Assembly (NCBI GenBank): GCA_002105175.1
Contig: MCGE01000039.1
Location: 310,001 to 374,000 of the forward strand
Length of the DNA: 64,000 bases
DNA from: Absidia repens
Taxonomy: Eukaryota; Mucoromycota; Mucoromycetes; Mucorales; Cunninghamellaceae
Direction: 5' to 3'
Under the pieces are notes generated by a model. It was not told the origin of the DNA. It worked only from the letters and a program-made list of their open reading frames with translations, and searched no databases. Positions 23,001 to 34,221 of the stretch are shown piece by piece. Both the position numbers and the translations under genes were made by a program. Position 1 is the first letter of the stretch, and every line of letters begins with the position of its first letter.

Positions 23001-24826
23001 CTGCGAAGCTCGCAAGGTGGTTGTCCTAGAACATGACGAATCTGCCGACGAATCCGAATCCGAAGCCGAATCCGAATCCGATACCACTGAAGATGACTCA
23101 GAAAGCGACAGTGATGATGAGCTTTTGGAAACAGAAGATGATGATAAGGTAAAATATAATATTGGGAATACATTTTCTTTGAAATGCACTATTCAATTTT
23201 TTTTTTTTTTTTTTTTTTTTGGAATTTAACAGTCTTCGACCGATGCTTCAGCTTCTGACTCTGATCTCTCTAGTACAAGTGCCACTAGCTCTAAGCGCCG
23301 CTCTCGCCGTGAAGCCAAGAAAGACCCCTTTATCCTTGCTGTTGGTTACGTTCCTTCAGGATTTGAAAAGATTGTTCGATTCAAGAGCCATCAAGCTGCC
23401 TCCTTCCCTGAAACTGGCTACTTCTTCATCAAGAGTGATCTCCATGGTTATGTTTTGGATGTTGAAGGCGATGGTATTAAGGAAGGTGCCAAAATTAGTC
23501 TCGCTCGTATTCGATCGACCAACTTTGCTAGCCAACTCTGGACCTTCCGCGATGGATTCCTTGTAAATTTAAAGGATGATTCCTTAGTCCTGGATGGTTC
23601 CTCTGATATGGCTACTACCACCGGTAATCGTGTCCACTTGTCCAAGAAAAAGCCTGACGCCAGCACTGCCGATGATCAACAATGGGCCTGGGGACTGGAA
23701 GGTTGTCTCAAGACTTGCCGCTCTCTCGTCCTTTCGGTGAACGAATTGAAACGTTCTGACAAACATACTTATATCGATGTCTATGTGCAAGAAGAAAAGA
23801 TTCACCCCAATTCCAAATACCTTTGTCCTGAACAGCGTTGTGATATCATGATTCCTAGCATGATCCCCGTGTCACCCGAATTCTCCTCCGCTGGCGCCAA
23901 GATTGTTACTCCTCCTGCTAGTCACTCCAGTTCTACTGTCGTTGCTGCCACAGCTACTACAGCTGCCATTGGTGCCTTGTCTTACAAATGGTTCCACAAG
24001 TTGCATCGTCATACTAATATTACTTCTGAATGGGCTGACAACTGGTTTATGATTAGCCACGGGGAAGACAATCTGTTCTTGGCTGCTGGTACTGAAAAGC
24101 ATCATTCTGTTGGCATCCATGAGCTTGGCGAACATGATGATCATAAGCGATTCTTGTGGACCTTTGTGGACGGTCAATTGATCAACTACCGCTACATGTT
24201 GCGTTTGGTGCTTTGTCAAAAGAGTAAGTGAATGAGTACAACAACAACAACAACAACAACAAAAAAAAAAAAAAAAAGAGGAAGAGCAAGCAAACTCACC
24301 CTTTTATTTTAATAGCCCAAAAATGGATTCTTGTCGACACTAATGAAGAAAAGGATCAAGCCTTTGCTCTCGATTCTGCTGGTGTGATCACTTTACGTAG
24401 CCTCACTGTTGTTTACTATCTTCGCTTTGTCCCCTCTTCCTCTGGTGCTCATCTTTTGGAAACTACTCGGGATGTCTCTCAAGCCGGTCAACACTGGCAA
24501 TTGCATACCCCTGAATTATCTGACGAACATTCTGCTATCGAAGCCACTCAAGCTCGTACCAAGGCCCATACTTGGATTCGTGAACAACACAACACCACCA
24601 AATCTTGGACCATTACTCGCCGTCGTGCTTACTTCCCTACTTCCCCTTTGTTCTTTATCAAGATTGTTGTGAATAGTGAAGAATATGTGTTGGCACAAGA
24701 TGAAAAGAAATCTACTCTCGTCATCAAGAAGGTTTCATCCTCTTACGTCAAGCACCAATTGTGGACATGGCGCGATCAGCGGTTGGTAAATTACGGATCT
24801 TCTCAAGCTATTGGCATCTCAGGTAC

Positions 24827-24858
<32 letters not shown>

Positions 24859-25463
24859 ACACATATCGGGAGGTTCCTTAAAATAATACCTTTTTTTTTT
24901 TTTTTTTGAACAGGTACTTCTTTGGTTTTGGTTTCTGTCACCGAAGGATACACATGGAACTTGAACGTCGATGGACATATCCACAGTGAAGAAATTGATC
25001 AGGATCTTTTGGTTTTGGGTTATGCCGGAAATGAATTGCAACACAACACCACTGTCGAGCTCGTATCCGCCAAGGAACATCAATCCAAATACACCTTGAT
25101 CCAATGGAGCTTCTCTACGCCAGACTTTAGTAAACGTGACTCATCCACTGCTGCCAGTACTATAACGGACACCAAGGAACATACCCAAGCAAGTATCACC
25201 GCTTCCATTGAACAAGGCACCACTATCGATGATGCTGCTGAACAACATCACGATCATCATGCCGGTGCCAAGATTGCAGTTAATACTGCTGCTATTGCTG
25301 CTGCTGGTGCCGCCGCCGGTATTGTGCATCATCAACATCATCACACTGACAATATTATCTCTGCTTCCGACCAGAAGGTACATAAACGTTTGTATGACGG
25401 TTCTGACGGAAAGAACGAAGTGGATAAGGTTAGTAAAGACGGCATGTTGAATCAATGCGACAC

Positions 25464-25497
<34 letters not shown>

Positions 25498-27682
25498 GGA
25501 AGAACATTTACTAACTATCCAACAAAACCAACTCTTTTATTATTATTTTCGTGTCAAGCTCGACGAACAAGAGAAGAAGACACATTATTTTCATGTTCAT
25601 CGGAATCATCCGCATCACCCTCATCTTGGCGCCATTGCTGATCATGTTTCCTCAGCTGTAGGTGCTATTGCCTCAGGTATTGGCATCAAGCGTCGTCACC
25701 AAAAAACCGCCGAGACGACAGGAAGCCACGATCGGACATTACGATCACCATCATCAGCCACAGTCGCCACTTCAATCATAGCAACAACACCAGGAGTAGT
25801 ACCGGAAGTGCCACATTTTGAGATTGTTCTTGTGGATATCAAACAAGCTGCCGAGGACCGCCGCATACATTGTGAAAGGAAATGGCTGGATGAAGAAGAG
25901 CTGCACTATGTGGCACTCTCGTATCGATGGGGTGAATTGGATGAACAAATTGTGCCTGCAACAAAAGATTATTATGCACGCATCGTCTCGTTCCATCTGG
26001 ATGATTTCTTCAAGCTGTGTCAAGCGTTGCAGCATGAACCTGATTTGAAACATATCCAATACGTGTGGGTAGATGCCATTTGTGTCGACCAAGAAAATAG
26101 GGAGAAACGGAAAACCACGATTTACAACATGAACAGTATTTATATTCAAGCAGCTGCCATTGTGGCCGTCCCCGATTTACATGCCTACCATATCTCAACC
26201 ACGACTGTCGCCAACAGGGTCTTCATGGATACCATCCAAAATTATCGTCGTTATTTGTATTATTTGTTGCTGGGCAACTCCGAGGCGCAACACACGTTGG
26301 TGGAAATGGATAATGCATGGATGGATAAACTGGGAGTGCCAACCTCGGGTCCACATCGTCGCGATTTGATCCTCACCGCCACCACAGCGACAAGAACCAT
26401 GCCAACAACAGAACAGCGAAACCGTGGTATTACCAGCCAGTTTTTTACGCAACAACTGATGCCATTGATAGCAAATCCCCGTGGATCGACTGTAGATGCG
26501 CTCAAAGTCAAAGACCATGAGGACGAGGACGAGGACAACCAGGGACTGTCCAGTCGCATGTTACTGGAATGTCAACGGTTTGAATGGCAGCAACAATTGG
26601 ATCAACGACAAACGGAGATTCTTCAATCCGTTCAATTCTTGCAATCGATCATGGAAGACTGGTCCAATCGTACGTGGGTGATCAGTGAATGCCATGTCGC
26701 CAAACGCAAAACAGGCAAATTGAAATTCTGGTACAATCAACTCAGCTGTCCTGAATTAAACGGTCAACGCTTTTTTGAATTTGAATTTAAAAAAAAGGTA
26801 CGACGACCACAACGTCAGGAGCGTGAACTCAATGCGTCTTTACAGCAGCAGCAGCAGCAGCCAATGTTACATCCTTATACAAAGCAAATCATTGATTTGA
26901 CCCGCCACTTTGATGCCAGTATGCGCCGATGCCTCACCAAACGCACATTCCTTGAAATGATGTTACACACAAAGACCAGTCAAATCGAAGACAGGTTCCA
27001 TGCGATCCTTCCCTTGGCCACCAAATACAGAAGGTATATCAAGAACAGAGATAGTATTTCCGATTTAAGGGTGTCGAACATGTTTTCTGTGCGACTCAAA
27101 TTGATGGAATGGGTGGATACCAAGGATCGATTGGTACTGTTATTCAGTGAACATCAACCTACCCCGTCGGCATGCCCGTTCTTGCCCACCTATGCCACTC
27201 ATTTTAAAGCCATTCAACCAGGTCTGACGAAATTGCTCACACAGTACAAGTCTCAATGCAATTTTGATATCAATGCCGAAGAAGACGATGATGAAGATGG
27301 TAACGACAACAATACCAGCAGTGGTGGTGACGTGCGTCTTGTTCGTACTGGCAAGTTGGATGAACTCTGGCTTTGTCCTCGGATGTATTGTGAACGTCAA
27401 GTCAATCCTAATGGCACGTCGTCGTTCAGCCATCTGTGGTACGATTTGGGGATGGATCCTGCCAAAGACCCGTTGCATGCGGTATCCATTCCTCTTTTTA
27501 TTAACGACGACATCAAGGATTGCAGTACGAACCGTTTGTTGACATTGGATCTGCCGTTGCTTGGTTCCTGGGAGAAAAATATCTGGATTATATATCCATT
27601 TGATGTCAATAGCAAGGAATTTAAAATGTGCTTCATGGAAGACCAAAAGCACACGCTTCCTAAAGGGTTCTGTGTCTATTAA
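20076..27682 (+). CDS. Seven-module beta-trefoil (ricin-B-like) and HET fusion protein, intact
   Basis: Nine exons: 20076-20175, 20256-20684, 20815-21330, 21405-21677, 21767-23148, 23233-24223, 24316-24822, 24914-25428 and 25559-27682. They sum to 6837 nt, or 2278 aa, with every junction in frame. Layout: an acidic start (YYYDFSGSDEEE), a Gly/Ala-rich segment, and an Asp/Ser/Glu linker. Seven trefoil-like modules then run to about residue 1500. Each has Q-x-W lobes such as KQQLWHTRDD, KNQMWGLSADGHIH and EQQWTFATPVF, the (QxW)3 signature of ricin-B/CBM13 lectins. An Ala-rich and His-rich linker (AAIAAAGAAAGIVHHQHHH) follows. The last exon holds the HET region: YVALSYRWGEL near 1690, YVWVDAICVDQ near 1740, SNRTWVISE near 1940. 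No signal peptide is evident, so it is probably intracellular. The sensor (lectin) plus effector (HET) reading is inference. R1 copy D follows. Confidence 0.85.
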
Positions 27683-27817
27683 AATTCACCTTTAGTTGGA
27701 TCAATGCTACTGGGAAAAACTAGAAAAGGTAAAATATGATTTAAACCCCGATGGTGGTATATTTTTGTGGAGGACTGAAACAATAGCGTTTTCTTTCTTT
27801 CCCTTTTTTATTTTTTT
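27683..27817. other. 3' flank of the lectin-HET gene
   Basis: TTAGTTGGATCAATGCTACT and GATTTAAACCCC are shared with the flank after the 18.6 kb remnant, and in part with those after 37038 and (minus) 45254. Presumed 3' UTR leading into R1 copy D. Confidence 0.6.
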
Positions 27818-28060
27818 GTCATGACAGCCTCAATGACGTGATGTGAACTTGGATTAGTGGTTAGAATATGGATTAGGGGCATTTTGAAAAATGCAATACA
27901 AACATACATGTGGAAGCCTTTCCATTTTGGATTTAAGAATTGGAACTGGGCATTCGAGGTTAGCCGTCCATCTTGGAATTGTATCATGAAAACCGTCATT
28001 AGATTTGTTTAGTGTTGATTGTCATAGTTTTATAACTACATTTGAATAAAATTTGTATTA
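27818..28060 (+). repeat. R1 dispersed repeat, copy D
   Basis: Nearly identical to copy C over its whole length: GACAGCCTCAATGACGTGAT, GGCATTTTGAAAAATGC, and ATTTGAATAAAATTTG. In sense orientation about 140 bp after the lectin-HET stop codon. Confidence 0.88.
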
Positions 28061-28143
28061 TCTTTTTACCACTAGTCTATCGCACAAGTTCATTGTCTGG
28101 TCAAATGGGGTGCAACAAGTAGATTGGGGTTAATGATGACTGG

Positions 28144-28186
<43 letters not shown>

Positions 28187-28854
28187 AACAATAGCGTATA
28201 TTGGCAGTAGCTTGATCATATATCATATACGTCTGGATTATTAAATTGGATGTACAAAGACTCGACTATTTTTATAATATCATAGCGAACCCCACTTCCC
28301 TTCTTATCGTATATACTACTATCACCAAAACCCTTATTCTTTTGCTCACACACATGCACGCCACATAGCTTAGATATATCCCACACTTTATTTGTTTCTC
28401 GTTTCTTGTTTACAAATAAAACTCACTTTATTAGCTCTTTCAAAATGTATCGACTTCACCGCTTGGCTCTAGTTATGTATGCAAACATCCATAAAAGTGA
28501 TATTTATTACTTTTGATGATCATATTAGTAAAACCTTTTGACTTGACTCTTTTCTTAGAAGACTCCTCGCGAAGTTTCCAAGAGATCGGCACGTTCTTTT
28601 TTTTTTTTTTTTTTTTTTTTTTGGGGAGGGGGAGGGGGCGTGACAGTGACTGAAAAAGCAGAAAAACAAGACAAAAAAATATCACTTTAGCTTGTCATAG
28701 TGTGTAACCCACTTTCCTACACGAAGCTTATTTGCTCGACGCATGCTTTTTCTGTAAGACTAACAAGTGGAGTGGTAAAAATTATAATCTGACAGTGGCC
28801 ATCTGACTCTTTTTGCGAATATTTATACTTTTTGGTCACACAACAACACGGAAA
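28061..28854. other. Upstream flank of the second lectin-HET gene (duplicate of 19.2-19.97 kb)
   Basis: Same order of blocks as 19217-19968 (GCTAACAATAGCGTATATTG, TTTGCTCACACACATGCACG, CTTGTCATAGTGTGTAACCC, GGAGTGGTAAAAATTATAAT) with longer T runs (28144-28183 and 28599-28622). This shows the whole unit was duplicated, not only the gene. Confidence 0.8.
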
Positions 28855-28959
28855 ATGAATCCGGTGCTCCACATCATCACTTTTGTTCTTAAAAAAAATA
28901 CATCAACCTTTTGTTTTCTTGTTCCTTCTACTTCCTTCTATTTATTTTCCCTACCTTAG
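28855..28959 (+). promoter_or_regulatory. Upstream ORF in the leader of the second lectin-HET gene
   Basis: An ATG at 28855 in the conserved CACGGAAAATGAATCCGGTG context opens a 34-residue frame ending in TAG at 28957-28959, six bases before the main ATG at 28965. Its start is conserved with the upstream ORF at 19969 but its body has shifted frame, so its peptide is probably not what is selected. Confidence 0.35.
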
Positions 28960-28964
28960 ACACA

Positions 28965-31900
28965 ATGACCCGCAATAAAACCGCCCCTATTCGGTATTAT
29001 TATGATTTTTCGGGAAGCGAGGAAGAAGAGGACGAAGAAGAAGGAGAATGTAAGAATAACCAGCGATCATCATCATCATTTTGAACTGTGTCTAAATTTT
29101 AAAAATTTCTGGCTGTATACAGTTGTGGTCACACCATCATCACCAGCACAGCATCACCACACTGATGCCGGTATTGTTAATGGAGTGGCAGCTGGCGTGG
29201 CTATCAAAGACCATCATGATAAGAAGACGGTAAGCCAAAATAATAAAAACTAATACAAATCCTTTACTAACCCGCACCGACCAACACACACGAAAAAAAA
29301 AAAAAATCTGTATCTAGGCAGATAATCACGACGAGACAGCTCCTATTGATACTGTGGATAATCAGGAGAAAGAAAATAAGAAGACTCAAGGTCAGCCTCA
29401 TCACACTAATACCGATACTGGAGCAACAACCTGCGGGACAGCTGGCGTGTGTGGTACTATTGTGGACGGTGATCACAAGGCGGGCGTCCAAGAACAAGAC
29501 GAATCTGCCGACGAAACCCATTCCGAAGCCGATACTACTAAAGATGACTTGAAAAGCGACAGTGATGATGACAAGGTAAATGTAATATTAGCAATACGCT
29601 TTATTTTAAACAACTATTCGCTGACTTTTCTTTTTTTTTTTTTTTTTTTTTTTTTGGAATTTTACAGTCTTTGACCGATGCTTCAGCATCTGACTCTAAT
29701 CTCTCGAGCACAAGTGCCACCAGCTCCAAGCGTCGATCTCGCCGTGCATCCAAGAAAGACCAAGACCTTGCTGCTGGTTCTGTTCCTTCCAGATCTGAAG
29801 AGAATGATCAATCCAAGACCCATCAAGCTGCCTCCTTCCCTGGTGGCTGCTTCTTCATCAAGAGTGAACTCAATGATTGTGTTTTAGAAGTTGAAGGTGA
29901 TGATACTAAGGAAGATGCCAAAATCGGTCTCGATCGTATTCGACCCAACGACTACGCTAGGCAACTCTGGTCCTTCTGCGACGGATTCCTTGTAAACTAT
30001 AAGGATGATTCGTTAGTCCTGGATGGCTCAGCTGATATGGCTACTACCGCTGGTAATCGTGTCCAATTGTCCAAGAAAAATCCTGACGCCAGCACTACCG
30101 ATTACCAGCAGTGGGGGTTGAACATGGATGGCAGCATCTACATGAAGGCTAAAAACAGCCTTCTTTTGACCGTGCAAGAAAACGAAAAAATGCCACCCCT
30201 TGTCGTTTTGTCTGAACAACACCCCAATGGTGCCAAGGAACAACGATGGAGCACTATTAAGGCCGTCTTCAAAAAACAAAAAGGTAAGCGGAGGGAAAAG
30301 TAAATCCTTTATCGGAGCGATTGAAACTCATGCTCTGTTTTTGTTTATTTTTCTGTTACTACACTCACTCCAAAGCTCCCACAATTACTGCTACTATCGA
30401 AAAAACTGTGGTTCATCGATATGTTCGAAATCCTCATGGCTGGTTCTTTATTCATTCCTTCCTTCCTGGATCGACTTTAAAAGCTCCTCAGGTATTGACT
30501 GCCAACTTAGACAGACAAGGAATCCATACGACTACTTTGGATCGTGGAAACTGGCATGCTCAATTATGGACATATGTTGGTGGAACGATCGTGAATTATG
30601 AAACCCAACTCGCTATTGTTGTGAATGGTAAGGGAAGAAATGTTTATTTTATTAATAAACCCCTCCCCCCCTTAATTAGATATTATGAAATACATGGATG
30701 AATCAAGGATGAACCCGCTTCAAGACACCCACTTTTTTTTTTTTTTTTTATATATAACTATAATTTTAGGTTTGTCTGCGGGTGAAACTGTGAAACAAGC
30801 CAATCAACAAAATCAGCTTCAACAACAACTCTGTTCATTAACTGTGGATGGTTATCTTATCCATATGAATGAACCTACTCTTGCCTTGGTGCCAAAGGAC
30901 AACACAGTAGTCCTCTCACACATCGATCAAGTGCAACGTCAAGATTATCGATGGGGGTTTTTAATCCCTGAATTCACTGTCCAACATCATGCGCACGTGT
31001 TAGTTTCGTGGAAGATTGCATCATTAAAAGAATGGCGCAATATCAGGGCTGGCTCTGCTACCTCTTCCCGTGTCCAAAATGTCTCTTCCGCTGTGGCAAA
31101 CTGGCCTCAAGAAACCTTCTTCATCACTGCTCCTAATGGTGATGCTTTGATACCTTCCAAATCCGAAGCTTTATCTGGTCTTACTGTGCGTGTATTGACT
31201 GTTGAAGAACACTCTGCTTTCCGCTGGTGCTTCAAAAACGGGTATCTTGTTCATATGACTACTGGTCTTGTCTTGCATTCTCAAGGTTAAAAAAAAAAAA
31301 AACGGTGGGAAGGTTTATTGGGTTCTGATTTTTTTTTTTTTTTTGACTTTTTGTCTAATAGATTTGGCTAAAGGAACTCGCTTAGAAGTCCGTTCTCAAC
31401 GTGTCGGAAAAGATGGTTTGGCTGATGAACGTCAACAATGGATTATGAAGACCGATGGATCTATTGTTTCTGGTACCAATAGGCGTCTTGGTTTAGGTGG
31501 TCGTGATGTCATTCAATTGGTTGACACTAAGAAATCTGATCAACATATTTCTTGGTCTGTGTTCTACGGCCATTATAAGAAAGACGTTCTTACCCAATTC
31601 CGTCGTTATATTTTTTCCATGACCTCTCACCGAAGTAAGTTTTTTTTTTTTTTTTTTTTTTCAGGAAAATGATGATAGGATTGAAAAAAAAGCTAATTTT
31701 TTTTTATTTCTTTTCTAGGCTTGTCTCAACACGAAGGGTCTCGACAGCAGTTGGTTACCAAGACCTATGGTGTCTTCCCCAAGAAATGGATTTTCATTCG
31801 CTCAAAGCAAGACGCCAGCCTTGTGCTTACTGCCTCCAACTCGGAGAAGGGTGCCAAATTGGTCCTTGCCAAACTCGACTTCAAGAACTACAAACAACAA

Positions 31901-34187
31901 CTATGGCACACTCGTGACGATCAGTGTTTGGTGAACTTTGCTACCAATTACGTGATTGATGTTTTAGGTGGTCAACTTACCCAAGGAGCCAACCTTATCC
32001 AATGGAACGAAAAATTCTTGCGTCGTCATCGTATTAACCAAATGTGGGGATTATCTGTGGATGGCCATATTCATCCTGATTCACAATCTGGTTTGGTCAT
32101 TGCTCCCAAGAAGACCGCCAAGGCTCAGGATGGTGTGGAATTGTCCATTGTGGCTCGTGGAAGTTTGGATCATCTTGAGCAACAATGGACCTTTGCCACT
32201 CCTGTCTTCCGTAACCGTAGCGGTGCTGTCATTTCCATTCATCGTGCCGAAAACATGTCTACCACTGATATTGTTGTGGATGGTGTGGCTGAAGCTCCTC
32301 AAACTCACTCTGACCGTCAAACCTACGAACGTACTGGCATTAAGAAAACCGTTACCCGTCGCTGGGGTCTCTTCCCCGAGGTTCCCTTCTTTATCCGTCT
32401 GAGCGTTGGTTCTGATCGCTACGCTTTGACTGTGGAATCCAAGCCTATTGCTGAAAATGTCAAGGTACATCAAGTCACCCTACGACCCATGAACTTCAAG
32501 GCTCATAAATGGCAGTTGTGGATCTTCCAAGATGGTCATTTGATCAATGCTGAAACTGGATTGGCTTTGGACATTCAACTACATAGCAAGGACATTTCAA
32601 TCGAAGAAGGCTTGCATGCACCTGCGTGCGTCCGTGAAGTCTCTATGGACGACAGCCAATTCTTTGCTCTCGGTGTTCATGGTGAAATCCACTTGCAATC
32701 CAATACTCGCATGGTTGTCACTGTGGCTAACGGGAGACGTGTTTCGGTCGATGGTGCCCAAATTGGTCTCAAATTGATCACCGTCTGTCGCGTGGTCTCT
32801 GAAAACAAGCAAATCGATGACTTGGTATCTGAAGAATCGATGCGCTGGGTTTTCTTTACCCCTATCTACCGCAAAACCACTACTACTACCACCACCTCTT
32901 CCTCTGTGGCTGCTGGTGCCGTTGCCGGTGCTATTGCTGACGGTGAATTGGAAAGCTGCGAAGATCACAAGATGGATGTCCAAGAACAAAACGAATCTGC
33001 CTCCGATTCCGATTCCGATTCCGAATCCGAATCCGAATCCGAATCCGATACTACTGAAAATGACTCAGAAAGCGACAGTGATGATAAGGTAAATATAATA
33101 TTGGGATTACATTTTATTTGAGATACACTATTCACTTTTTTTTTTTTTTTGGAATTTTACAGTCTTTGACCGAAGCTTCAGCTTCTGACTCTGGTCTCTC
33201 TAATACAAGTGCCGCTAGCTCTAAGCGCCGTGAAGCCAAGAAAGACCCTTTTATCCCTGCTGCTGATTATGTTCCTTCCGGATTTGAAAAGATTGTTCGA
33301 TTCAGGACCCATCAAGCTTCCTCCTTCCCTGAAACTGGCTACTTCTTCATCAAGAGTGATCTCCATGGTTATGTTTTGGATGTTGAAGGCGACGGTATTA
33401 AGGAAGATGCCAAAATCAGTCTCACTCGTATTCGATCCACCGACTTTGCTAGCCAACTCTGGACCTTCCGCGACGGATTCCTTGTGAATTCAAAGGGTGA
33501 TTCCTTAGTCCTGGATGGCTCCTCTGATATGGCTACTACCACCGGTAATCGTGTCCACTTGTCCAAGAAAAAGCCTGACGCCAGCACTGCCGATGATCAA
33601 CAATGGGCCTGGGGATTGGAAGGTTCTATCTATCTCAAGGATCACCGTTCTCTTGTCCTTTCGGTGAAGGAATTGGAACGTTCTGACAAAAATACCTATA
33701 TCGATGTCTATGTGCAAGAAGAAAAGATTCACCTCACGTCCAAGAACCCTCATCCTGAACAGCGTTGGGAAATCCTCATTCCTAGTATGATCCCCGTGTC
33801 ACCCGAACCCTCCTCCGCTGGCGCCAAGAGCGTTACCCCTCCTGCTGGTCACTCCACTTCTACCGTCGTCGCTGCCACAGCTACTGCAGGTGCTGCAGCT
33901 GCTGCTACTACTGCCATTGATGCCTTATCTTACAAGTGGTTCCACAAGTTGCATCGTCACACTAATATCACCTCTGAATGGGCCGACAACTGGTTTATGA
34001 TTAGCCACGGGGGAAACAATTTGTTCTTGGCTGCTGGTACTGAAAAGCATCATTCTGTTGGCATCCAAGAACTTGGCGAACATGATGATTATATGCAATT
34101 CTTGTGGACCTTTGTGGACGGTCAATTAATCAACTACCTCTACATGTTGCGTTTGGTGCTTTGTCAAAAGAGTAAGTGAATGAGTAC

Positions 34188-34221
<34 letters not shown>

